The notes under the pieces: generated by a model | Seen by the model: only the letters and a program-made list of their open reading frames with translations | Databases searched by the model: none | Told to the model about the DNA's origin: nothing | Part shown: in pieces, positions 25,500 to 32,240 of the stretch | Numbering within the stretch: the first letter of the stretch is position 1 | Layout: every line of letters begins with the position of its first letter | Virus record (IMG/VR): IMGVR_UViG_3300025652_000238 | Coordinates: 1 to 34,994 of that record | Length of the DNA stretch: 34,994 bases | DNA from: a virus | Direction: 5' to 3' (one strand) | Program-made: the position numbers and the translations under genes

Positions 25500-26456
25500 A
25501 TGGCACAACCATCCAACACATTTGACAGCTACGATTCCGTAGGAATAAGGGAAGATCTGAGTGACGTTATATACAACGTAAGTCCAGAAGAAACCCCATT
25601 TTACAGTAAGTCTGGCAAAACTACAGCTAAGAATACTTTAACAGAGTGGCAAACAGATTCACTACGTGCATCTGGTACAAACGCTCACATCGAAGGTGAC
25701 GCAACTGCTGCTGAAGCACGTACAGCAACATCTCGTTTAGGCAACTATACACAAATCTTTAAAAACGCAGTTGTAGTTCCTGATACAGATGAAGGTCTAA
25801 ATAAAGCAGGCCGGGCGAAGGAAGTTGCCTATCAAACCTTAAAAATCGCGAAGGAGCAGAAGCTCGATATAGAAAAAGCTCTATTCGCAAACAACGCAAG
25901 AGTTGCAGGCAATGCAACAACAGCACGCGAACTTGCAGGCGCTCCAGCATGGATGATTACAAACGTAGACTTCCAATCTGGTAACTCTGGTGCAAACCCA
26001 ACTGGTGACGGTTCTGACGCACGTACTGATGATGGTACAGCAACAGCATTCTCACAAACTAAATTTGACGGTGTAATGCAGTCAATTTGGGAAGAGGGCG
26101 GAAAGCCAGACACAGTTTACTTGTCTGCATTCCAAATGAACGTAGCTTTAGGCTTCACTGGTAACAACAACCAGCGTTCAGCAGTACAAGCTGGTGATGA
26201 GAAAGTAATCAAATCACTTGCTGTATATGTAACACCTTGGGGTTCTGTTGAGTTCATGCCAAGCCGTGAAAACAGATCGCGTGACGTCTTCATTATGCAA
26301 GACAATATGTGGGAAGTTGCAGTTTTACGTGGAACAAAGAATGTTGCACTAGCGAAAACTGGCGACAACACAACACGTCAAGTTGTAACAGAGCTAACAC
26401 TTTGTGCTAAAAATGAAAAAGCAAATGGTATCATTGCTGACAACACAACTTCATAA
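25500..26456 (+). CDS. Major capsid protein, SU10/DUF5309-like (HK97 fold)
   Basis: 318 aa with GAAAGGG upstream. The N-terminus MAQPSNTFDSYDSVGIREDL and SDVIYNVSPEETPFYS, then TEWQTDSLRASGTNAHIEG and RLGNYTQIFKNAVVVPDTDE, are typical of the SU10-type major head protein family (DUF5309), which has the HK97 fold. GNNNQRSAV and YVTPWGSVEFMPSRENRSRDV mark the later domain. Length is normal for the family. It follows the scaffold gene and is closed by a terminator, as expected for the most abundant product. Confidence 0.9.
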   Translation: MAQPSNTFDSYDSVGIREDLSDVIYNVSPEETPFYSKSGKTTAKNTLTEWQTDSLRASGTNAHIEGDATAAEARTATSRLGNYTQIFKNAVVVPDTDEGLNKAGRAKEVAYQTLKIAKEQKLDIEKALFANNARVAGNATTARELAGAPAWMITNVDFQSGNSGANPTGDGSDARTDDGTATAFSQTKFDGVMQSIWEEGGKPDTVYLSAFQMNVALGFTGNNNQRSAVQAGDEKVIKSLAVYVTPWGSVEFMPSRENRSRDVFIMQDNMWEVAVLRGTKNVALAKTGDNTTRQVVTELTLCAKNEKANGIIADNTTS

Positions 26457-26469
26457 GTAGTGTAAAACT

Positions 26470-26494
26470 AGGGGCAGCTTCGGTTGCCCCTTTT
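26470..26494 (+). terminator. Terminator with UUCG tetraloop after capsid gene
   Basis: AGGGGCA (26470-26476) pairs with TGCCCCT (26485-26491); a G-T and C-G pair extend the stem to the tetraloop TTCG (26479-26482), one of the most stable RNA loops. A run of five T follows from 26491. It stands 14 bases after the capsid stop. Confidence 0.85.
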
Positions 26495-26513
26495 AACATC
26501 ATTGGAGACTAAA

Positions 26514-26771
26514 ATGAAAAAAGTATTAGTGAATGCAATTAAATTACATTGCAGCAAAGGCCGAGTAGAAAAAGGCGAAACTGTTATACTGCCAGATGAA
26601 GAAATTGCTAAGATAAATAAATTACGCCCCCACATAATTACAGTGATGGAAGACGTTGTAGAGAAGCCTGCAAAGAAGCCTCTACTAAAGCGCAAGCGTG
26701 CTAGAAATACAAATGGCACACTTAAATCTGATGATCCATCTACACCTGATGTAAATGAAGCTTGGGAATGA
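26514..26771 (+). CDS. Small post-capsid protein, basic-acidic tail
   Basis: 85 aa. The start at 26514 is chosen because GGAG (26504-26507) is six bases upstream; a frame-open ATG at 26484 lies inside the terminator hairpin. The first 45 residues form a small beta-rich unit (KVLVNAIKLHCSKGRVEKGE, VILPDEEIAKINKL), followed by a basic stretch KKPLLKRKRAR and an acidic end. Similar small proteins lie just after major capsid genes in other phages, where head completion or decoration is suggested; the role is not proven. Confidence 0.6.
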   Translation: MKKVLVNAIKLHCSKGRVEKGETVILPDEEIAKINKLRPHIITVMEDVVEKPAKKPLLKRKRARNTNGTLKSDDPSTPDVNEAWE

Positions 26772-26778
26772 ATGATAG

Positions 26779-27081
26779 ATGGCAAATTTATCAAACAAAA
26801 TATCAGAGAAAATGTACTTTGAAGGCGATCAGATACTTATTAAGAAAACACATGATGGCGGGCAAGCGTTAAGAGATGCATCTTATGCGCGTGAAGTAAC
26901 TAATAACTCATTTGGATCAGACTATAAGCATGTAGGCAATGTAGATATGGCTATGCTTGGCATATGGTTAAAAGAGGCTGGTGTTGAATGGACGGATACA
27001 CAAGCAGTTAAAGATGTGTTAAAAAGAAAGCTAATGAGTAATGAATTTAGAGGATTACGTGTCTGGGAAGGTAAATACTAA
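26779..27081 (+). CDS. Conserved small virion-region protein
   Basis: 100 aa. Segments KISEKMYFEGDQILIKKTHD, NVDMAMLGIWLKEAGVEW and KRKLMSNEFRGLRVWEGKY. The pattern of an N-terminal K-I-S-E-K-x-x-x-E-G-D start and a C-terminal helix-turn is one I associate with small proteins downstream of capsid genes in marine phages, function unknown. Stop and next start overlap (TAATG). Confidence 0.55.
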   Translation: MANLSNKISEKMYFEGDQILIKKTHDGGQALRDASYAREVTNNSFGSDYKHVGNVDMAMLGIWLKEAGVEWTDTQAVKDVLKRKLMSNEFRGLRVWEGKY

Positions 27082-27305
27082 TGGAAATGACAGACTTATG
27101 GAGCAGCGTACTAACGCTAGGCGTTGGTTTTATAGGCTTTGTCCTGCGTGGTTATGTACTTGAAGTGCAAAGATTGCAAATCCTGTTAAATCGTACTAGA
27201 GAAGAGTATGTTACTAAGGTTGACTCAAATCAAGTGCTTGGTCAGATAATGAGTAAGTTTGATCGCATTGAAGAAAAGTTAGACAGGCTAGTGGAGCGAA
27301 AATGA
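27081..27305 (+). CDS. Single-TM coiled-coil membrane protein
   Basis: 74 aa. Residues 6-25 are a hydrophobic transmembrane helix (LWSSVLTLGVGFIGFVLRGY); residues 30-74 are a coiled coil (SKFDRIEEKLDRLVERK). Small proteins of this layout are often lysis accessory proteins such as XhlA-like or antiholin-like factors, but the identity is not certain. It overlaps the next gene by ATGA and opens the membrane/exported protein block. Confidence 0.55.
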   Translation: MEMTDLWSSVLTLGVGFIGFVLRGYVLEVQRLQILLNRTREEYVTKVDSNQVLGQIMSKFDRIEEKLDRLVERK

Positions 27306-27856
27306 TACGCTTACTTATAATTATATTTTTCTTTATTCTTGGCGGCTATGCCTATGCAGAAGACGATGATGTAATTAGATCAGAAAGCACAGTAATTTCT
27401 GACGGGACTATGGACACCACAATTAACAGTCCACCACCATCAGCAATATCTCCCCAAATTAGCGCAAGTAACTCTGACTTATGTACTGTAGGTGTAGCTG
27501 GCGCTGTGCAAACACAAATACTTGGTATATCTGCCGGCAGAACTGTGCGAGACATGAACTGCGAGAAGCTCAAAAACGCAAAAACTATGTATGATATGGG
27601 TATGAAGGTAGCTGCCGTATCTGTTATGTGCCAAGATGAGCGTGTATTTGAAGCAATGTTAAATGCTGGCACACCATGCCCTAAAGATGGTTTAGTTGGA
27701 GATAAAGCTAGATTAGCTTGGGAAATGGAAGCAGTTAAAGAAGAAATACAAAGAGATCAAAACAACCCAATGCGAAAGATATTCAATGAAAATGTTGAAA
27801 CTAAAATGGGGTTTGGTGTTATCATTAGCACTCTGGCCTTCTTACTCGCAATGTGA
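27302..27856 (+). CDS. Exported Cys-rich protein with C-terminal membrane helix
   Basis: 184 aa. A clear signal peptide (MIRLLIIIFFFILGGYAYAE, likely cut after AYA) is followed by a Ser/Thr/Pro-rich segment, then a Cys-containing domain: DLCTVGVAGAVQTQI, RDMNCEKLKNAKTMYDMGMK, MCQDERVFEAML and GTPCPKDG give four cysteines that could form two disulfides in the periplasm. Residues 170-184 are hydrophobic (GFGVIISTLAFLLAM) and may anchor the C-terminus. I know this pattern from marine phage genomes as a hypothetical protein, but no function. It is the first of five consecutive exported-protein genes and its end overlaps the next gene by 71 bases. Confidence 0.65.
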   Translation: MIRLLIIIFFFILGGYAYAEDDDVIRSESTVISDGTMDTTINSPPPSAISPQISASNSDLCTVGVAGAVQTQILGISAGRTVRDMNCEKLKNAKTMYDMGMKVAAVSVMCQDERVFEAMLNAGTPCPKDGLVGDKARLAWEMEAVKEEIQRDQNNPMRKIFNENVETKMGFGVIISTLAFLLAM

Positions 27857-28658
27857 TCCATATTCGTATGGTGTAACTAAGAACGCAGCTTCTAGCTCTC
27901 TGAGTTGGGGCATGGGTTCTATCTTACCATCCATACCGGGCGTTGATATAAATGGTATGGTTTACCGATACACCACCAATAAAGAAACTGACGCAGATAT
28001 GAAAGTTCATATAGGCAATAAGAATGCAAATGGTGAAGGCTATATGTTTCGCAAAACAGATAATTGGTCTGGCGTACCTGGCAATACAATTGTGCGAAGT
28101 TTTTCATTTAGAAATGTACCATCAGTGTTATGGGGTGATGGGTCAATTGAAGTTGAAGGCGAGGGCAGCGTAGAAAACCCTGTTGTTATATATAGCTTCC
28201 GGATAGACGAATGTTATGATGAGCAATCTAACCCCGCCTGCCCCGGTTATATAAAGCCAGTGCCAAAGATACCTGAAGTTGAAGTCTACGCTGCACTAGA
28301 AGATGATAATGTTTTGGCGGCGATAGATACAGAATTAGATTATGAGTATGACGAGGAAGGCAATATAATACCTGATGAAGATGAAGAGGAAAAAGAAACA
28401 AGACTTGAGATGGGTTTAACAGCATCAGCTAATGCTTTGACTATGTTAAGAACCCAAGGTCAGTCTGAAATCATAGCTGCTATGAACCAAAGCACAGATT
28501 TAGCTATGTACTATAATTCTTCCATAAATGGTGGTATATATAATGATACAGCTCAATTAGTTGATGGAAACCTACCTGATAATAAAAAAGGTTTACGAAA
28601 TAATTTAGCACAACAAGTTCTGCATGAGAAAATGGTAGACATGCAATATAACAAGTGA
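27786..28658 (+). CDS. Exported acidic protein of unknown function
   Basis: 290 aa. The start at 27786 gives a good signal peptide (KMLKLKWGLVLSLALWPSYS), although it lies in another frame inside the preceding gene; a second Met at 27792 is an alternative. The mature part begins QCDPYSYG and has a beta-rich domain with SWGMGSILPSIPGV, VLWGDGSIEVEGEGS and ECYDEQSNPACPGY (two Cys). Residues 195-212 are strongly acidic, and the C-terminus is helical. No lipobox is apparent. It may be a periplasmic or surface protein; the function is not known. Same operon as the other exported proteins. Confidence 0.65.
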   Translation: MKMLKLKWGLVLSLALWPSYSQCDPYSYGVTKNAASSSLSWGMGSILPSIPGVDINGMVYRYTTNKETDADMKVHIGNKNANGEGYMFRKTDNWSGVPGNTIVRSFSFRNVPSVLWGDGSIEVEGEGSVENPVVIYSFRIDECYDEQSNPACPGYIKPVPKIPEVEVYAALEDDNVLAAIDTELDYEYDEEGNIIPDEDEEEKETRLEMGLTASANALTMLRTQGQSEIIAAMNQSTDLAMYYNSSINGGIYNDTAQLVDGNLPDNKKGLRNNLAQQVLHEKMVDMQYNK

Positions 28659-28665
28659 GGTTAAA

Positions 28666-29157
28666 ATGAAATATTTTACAATGATGCTTACAGTATGTGC
28701 ATTCCCTGCTTATGCAGGCAGTGTGGATATAGTTGGTAATGTAGCCGCCAAGTGCGTGATACAAACAGATAAATCTGGGGTATATGGAAACCCTACAGCA
28801 AGTACACTAAGTACATCCCCATCAGATGGTGGTGTATTGCCAGTGGTTAGGTTTGATGTAGCTATTGCTGATTATTATACAGCAAACATTACACACCCTA
28901 CATCATTCAGTTCATCCCCAGCATTATCAGATAATGTAACGTGGGCAGGCTCAACAAGCGTATCAAAAACATCAGACGCAGGCATGAGTGGGTATGATAG
29001 CGCAAAAATAGTTTACGACAATACAACTGTATTTGACTTAACTGTTGCAGGCTCTACTTGGTTTTCTACATCTTCAACTGCAACTTATGCAGCCTCCAAG
29101 CCTTTTACTGGTGGTACATATACCGCTGTAGTTCAAGCAGAATGCATTGCTAAATAA
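28666..29157 (+). CDS. Exported pilin-like/coat-U-like beta protein
   Basis: 163 aa with GAGG upstream. A signal peptide (MKYFTMMLTVCAFPAYAG, cut after AYA) precedes a beta-rich mature protein of about 145 residues. A cysteine near the start (VAAKCVIQ) and one near the end (VQAECIAK) could form the disulfide that ties the first and last strands, as in chaperone-usher pilins and spore-coat-U-like proteins. Ser/Thr/Gly-rich loops (TLSTSPSDGGVLP) fit an extracellular protein. No enzyme motif. The next gene looks like a periplasmic chaperone, so a secreted subunit with its own chaperone is a reasonable inference. Confidence 0.5.
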   Translation: MKYFTMMLTVCAFPAYAGSVDIVGNVAAKCVIQTDKSGVYGNPTASTLSTSPSDGGVLPVVRFDVAIADYYTANITHPTSFSSSPALSDNVTWAGSTSVSKTSDAGMSGYDSAKIVYDNTTVFDLTVAGSTWFSTSSTATYAASKPFTGGTYTAVVQAECIAK

Positions 29158-29530
29158 ATTATCCATATTATTCATAGGCTTGGCGTCTATAGTTCATGCA
29201 CATGAGATGACGCCAGCCTATCCAAAGCTAAAACCATCTCATGTATCTGGCGTGATGAAAGTTCAGTTATCTTTATTTAACCAGCGAGAAGACGTTAAAT
29301 ACTACCAGATCGAGCTATTTGATTTAGACTTTAACAGTATGCCATTTTCTTCTACATATAGAATTATGAAAGTTGACCATAAAGAGAGAAGAGACTTTGA
29401 GGTGTATATTAGAAGATCAGATTTAAATAACCCATTGTACGTTTGCACAATATCTAAGGTTGTTAAGTCACGCGGAACAAGAACGCTTATTTCTTCAAGA
29501 ATATGCTCAAAAATTAATGGAGGAAACTAA
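29147..29530 (+). CDS. Exported PapD-chaperone-like protein
   Basis: 127 aa from a TTG start at 29147, overlapping the preceding gene by 11 bases; no clear ribosome site, so translation is likely coupled. A signal peptide (LNKLSILFIGLASIVHA) precedes HEMTPAYPKLKPSHVSG. The mature part reads like the N-terminal Ig domain of a PapD-type chaperone: MKVQLSLFNQREDVKYYQIEL, then FDLDFNSMPF and KERRDFEVYI, with two late cysteines (YVCTIS, RICSKI). A second Ig domain is absent: a full chaperone is about 230 aa, so this is a half-size version. The function is inferred from fold and neighbour. Confidence 0.45.
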   Translation: MLNKLSILFIGLASIVHAHEMTPAYPKLKPSHVSGVMKVQLSLFNQREDVKYYQIELFDLDFNSMPFSSTYRIMKVDHKERRDFEVYIRRSDLNNPLYVCTISKVVKSRGTRTLISSRICSKINGGN

Positions 29531-29929
29531 ATGAAATATGCAGTCATTTTATCCATAATTGGCGGCGCTGCGTTAGCTGAAAGTAGTAATCTTAGTTTAT
29601 CTTTGCCAAATCCACCAATGAACTACCAGAGTGACAGGTTTCGCGCTGGTAATCTTGATTGCAGTAACGCAGTTGGAGGCGGAATAAACCTTGAGTATGG
29701 CGTCACTGGCGTTTTATCTAGCTTTGACACAATAGACAGGGCAAAAGATATTGGTGTATATGCCCGCATAGTTATACCATTAGATAAACCTAGATCACGC
29801 ATAAACTGTGATGACCTATACCAAGTAGAACTTACGCAGCGTAGGCTTGAGATACAAATGCTACGTGATGAATTAGCTCAATTAAAAAGCCTGCAAGAAA
29901 AAGGCAATGAGATGGACTTTGAAAACTGA
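29531..29929 (+). CDS. Exported protein with C-terminal coiled coil
   Basis: 132 aa with a strong GGAGGAAA site. Signal peptide MKYAVILSIIGGAALAE, then a beta-rich domain with AGNLDCSNAVGGGINLEYGV and DIGVYARIVIPLDKPRSRINC (two Cys), then a coiled coil (YQVELTQRRLEIQMLRDEL). The coil may dimerise it or bind a partner, for example the membrane coiled-coil protein encoded next. The stop overlaps the next start (TGATG). I recall similar proteins in marine phages without known function. Confidence 0.6.
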   Translation: MKYAVILSIIGGAALAESSNLSLSLPNPPMNYQSDRFRAGNLDCSNAVGGGINLEYGVTGVLSSFDTIDRAKDIGVYARIVIPLDKPRSRINCDDLYQVELTQRRLEIQMLRDELAQLKSLQEKGNEMDFEN

Positions 29930-30438
29930 TGGATACGACTAAGATAGCAAGTGATATAGATGGATTAGCAGACCGCCAGATTAAAGCTGGTGGTATGAAA
30001 CTTACGGCTGGTTCTATTATGGCTATATTTGCTTTCCTATCTACTATCGTTGGTGGCTTATATGGAGGCTTTGTCTTGTATCAAAAGATAGAAGCTGTAG
30101 CAGGGTTAGATATAGAAGCATATCAGCAAAACATGAATGTGATGGATGCAAAGATAGTTGGCATATCTGAAAAGGTAGAAGAAAGCGTAGAATACACCAG
30201 AGACATCAAGAATGGCCTGAAAGACGATATATTACGCATTGAGCAGCAGACAGACCGCATTGAAGATATGGTGCGTGAATCGGAAGACAAAGTAAGGTCT
30301 ATGATAGATGATGCGGAGGTACGCTTTGAAAATCAGCGTGAACGTGTTAGGGTTTCCCAAAGTGGCTCAATGAAAGAGCTAGAAGAAAGATTGATGGATA
30401 AATTACAAAGAGCATTGGATAACCCATTAGCAGATTAG
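29929..30438 (+). CDS. Membrane-anchored coiled-coil protein
   Basis: 169 aa. Residues 22-48 are a transmembrane helix (GSIMAIFAFLSTIVGGLYGG); from 52 to the end the protein is a long charged coiled coil (VSEKVEESVEY-like heptads, DRIEDMVRESEDKV, MKELEERLMDKLQRAL). No signal peptide. It could be a lysis accessory (spanin-like inner-membrane partner) or a membrane organiser. A spanin pair is not proven: no lipoprotein partner with a lipobox is seen. Confidence 0.55.
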   Translation: MDTTKIASDIDGLADRQIKAGGMKLTAGSIMAIFAFLSTIVGGLYGGFVLYQKIEAVAGLDIEAYQQNMNVMDAKIVGISEKVEESVEYTRDIKNGLKDDILRIEQQTDRIEDMVRESEDKVRSMIDDAEVRFENQRERVRVSQSGSMKELEERLMDKLQRALDNPLAD

Positions 30439-30446
30439 GTGAAAAT

Positions 30447-30779
30447 ATGGATGAGTTTAAAAAGTTTGACGTGGATGGCAACGGGTCAATAGATCAAGCC
30501 GAATGGGATCGTATGGCTCTTGAAGATAGACGCTTACGAATGCAGGATGAAGACGCCCAACGTGATGCACAACGCAGAATGACGTGGTACGCCCTGTCAG
30601 GGATGCTCCTATACCCCTTTGCAGTCATTCTAGCGGATGTATTTGGTTTAACAGAAGCCGCCAAGATATTAGGCTCTATGGCCTCAATTTACTTTGTGTC
30701 TGTTGCAGGCATAGTGAGCGTATTCTTTGGTGCTAACGCATTAGCGAAAGGTAAACAAAATGATGAGTCTCGTAAGTAA
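30447..30779 (+). CDS. EF-hand protein with two membrane helices (holin-like)
   Basis: 110 aa with AGGTGA upstream. Residues 8-19 (DVDGNGSIDQAE) are a textbook EF-hand loop: D8, D10, N12, S14, D16 and E19 occupy the six Ca2+ ligand positions, with the invariant G13 and I15. A charged helix (20-45) leads to two transmembrane helices, about 47-67 and 76-96. Two-TM size and place next to a 3-TM holin and an endolysin suggest a holin or antiholin. Calcium control is an inference. A single unpaired EF-hand is less usual; it could pair by dimerisation. Confidence 0.65.
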   Translation: MDEFKKFDVDGNGSIDQAEWDRMALEDRRLRMQDEDAQRDAQRRMTWYALSGMLLYPFAVILADVFGLTEAAKILGSMASIYFVSVAGIVSVFFGANALAKGKQNDESRK

Positions 30780-31164
30780 TTTAATAGGGCCTGTTACTGG
30801 CTTATTAGATAAAGTAATTGAAGACAAAGACCAAAAGGCACAGTTGGCTCACGAAATAGCCACGATGTCAGATAACCACGCCCAGCAAGCATTGATGGGT
30901 CAGTTGGAAATAAACAAAGCTGAAGCTGCGTCTGGCTCACTATTCAAAGGTGGATGGCGTCCATTCATAGGTTGGGTATGTGGTGTAGCATTTGCTTATC
31001 ACTTTGTATTACAGCCATTGATTGTGTTTGGTGTAACTGCTGCTGGCGTTGATATACCAGAGCTGCCAGAGTTTGATATGGGTTCACTTATGACTGTAAT
31101 GATGGGTATGCTTGGGTTAGGTGGGCTTAGAAGTTATGAAAAGAAACAAGGAATTACAAAATGA
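30760..31164 (+). CDS. Holin, 3-TM GTA-type family
   Basis: 134 aa. It overlaps the EF-hand gene by 20 bases; ATG codons at 30760 and 30763 are both possible, with AAAGG upstream. The order LIGPVTGLLDKVIEDKDQKA, a Gln/Ala helix, SLFKGGWRPFIGWVCGVAFA, then HFVLQPLIVFGVTAAGVD and GSLMTVMMGMLGLGGLRSYEK is that of the GTA_holin_3TM family. GWRPFIGW is a hallmark. It should form holes in the inner membrane for endolysin release. It shares an ATGA overlap with the endolysin gene. Confidence 0.85.
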   Translation: MMSLVSNLIGPVTGLLDKVIEDKDQKAQLAHEIATMSDNHAQQALMGQLEINKAEAASGSLFKGGWRPFIGWVCGVAFAYHFVLQPLIVFGVTAAGVDIPELPEFDMGSLMTVMMGMLGLGGLRSYEKKQGITK

Positions 31165-31778
31165 GTGAAGCAATGAAAAAGCTCCAAGAGAAAGTTGGCG
31201 TTGGCGCTGACGGACATTTTGGTAAAAACACCGCAAAGGCCATCGCAAAACATTACGAGCTATCTAATGAGAGAGCTGCGCATTTGATGGGTCAAGCAAG
31301 CCACGAAAGCGGTCACTGGCGTCATACAAGGGAAAACTTAAATTATAGCGCAGACAGTATGATGCGTGTGTGGCCTAACCGCTTCCCTGACTTAGCGTCT
31401 TGCGAAGGTTACTCGCGCAATCCATCAGCTCTAGCTAACAAGGTTTACGGCGGGCGTATGGGGAACAACACTGAAACTGATGGCTCAACTTATATTGGGC
31501 GCGGATTCTTGCAGTTAACCGGGAAGAACAACTATAGGGCATTCAGCTCTGACATGGGGCTGCCAGATATAATGACAGACCCAGACTTGGTATCCACAGA
31601 TTATGCTTTTGATACAGCATTGTGGTTCTTTGAGAAAAACAAGTTGTTTAACATTGCAGACGATGGTGTGAATGACGAGACAATCTTAAAAATCACACGC
31701 CGCGTCAATGGCGGAACACATGGAATTGTTGACCGGACAGGCGAGACAAACAAGATTTATGAATGGCTCAACGCATAG
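31161..31778 (+). CDS. Endolysin, GH19 chitinase-like lysozyme
   Basis: 205 aa with AAGGA upstream. The first 30 residues (MKKLQEKVGVGADGHFGKNT) look like a short peptidoglycan-binding repeat. The rest is a GH19 catalytic domain: LMGQASHESG with Glu49, TRENLNYS with Glu58, NKVYGGRMGN, and STYIGRGFLQLTGKNNY. It would hydrolyse glycan strands of peptidoglycan after holin opening. There is no signal peptide, consistent with holin-dependent release. Both likely catalytic acids are present. It ends with a reading frame overlapping the nuclease-like gene. Confidence 0.9.
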   Translation: MSEAMKKLQEKVGVGADGHFGKNTAKAIAKHYELSNERAAHLMGQASHESGHWRHTRENLNYSADSMMRVWPNRFPDLASCEGYSRNPSALANKVYGGRMGNNTETDGSTYIGRGFLQLTGKNNYRAFSSDMGLPDIMTDPDLVSTDYAFDTALWFFEKNKLFNIADDGVNDETILKITRRVNGGTHGIVDRTGETNKIYEWLNA

Positions 31779-32151
31779 CAATAATATTGGTAGAGCTGGT
31801 GAATTTCTAGCTCTATCAAGATTATCTTTTGCTGGCATTTCATGCATCTTGGTTCAACACGAAATTGATGATGCATATTTGAAAACGCCAAGCGGTAAAT
31901 TGCTGACCCTACAAGTTAAAACAGCCAGCAGAAAATCAGGTAACGGGACGCAGTATCGTTGGCATACATCTGTAATTGGAAATAATAAAAAGTCTGATGT
32001 GTACGCTCTGGTGGCATATGATATAAGAAAAATTTATTGGGCTAGGGGCGATGATCCAATAATTAAAAAAACATCAACTCGTTTATATCCACAACAGTTT
32101 GACAATGAAGATGAATTATTAAATCAAGTAATAAATAGCTTTATAGATTAA
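31759..32151 (+). CDS. Putative PD-(D/E)XK nuclease
   Basis: 130 aa from the ATG at 31759, overlapping the endolysin gene by 20 bases; an upstream in-frame ATG at 31708 lies deep in the endolysin gene and is less likely. The pattern is that of a PD-(D/E)XK fold: E15 in IGRAGEFLALSRL, an Asp at 37/38 (HEIDDAYL), and QVK (52-54) in LTLQVKTAS, where Gln replaces the usual Glu, as in several small nuclease families (PF11645-like). It may be a Holliday-junction-resolvase- or restriction-like nuclease. Its place after the endolysin is unusual, since DNA genes lie at the other side of the window. Confidence 0.6.
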   Translation: MNGSTHSNNIGRAGEFLALSRLSFAGISCILVQHEIDDAYLKTPSGKLLTLQVKTASRKSGNGTQYRWHTSVIGNNKKSDVYALVAYDIRKIYWARGDDPIIKKTSTRLYPQQFDNEDELLNQVINSFID

Positions 32152-32187
32152 ATAAACTGCTTGAATAAATTATGTGTAAAACATATT

Positions 32188-32240
32188 TAGACGTGTGGGT
32201 GGCTACGGGCATGAAGCTACCCACACGATATATTTATCTT
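32188..32240. terminator. Convergent (bidirectional) terminator hairpin
   Basis: CGTGTGGGT (32192-32200) pairs with ACCCACACG (32219-32227); four further pairs (one G-T) lengthen the stem to 13 pairs with a 10-base loop. It stands between the + strand nuclease gene and the minus-strand operon, whose last gene ends at 32240. T-rich sequence follows on the + side (TATATTTATCTTT); the other side is AT-rich without a T-run. Confidence 0.7.
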
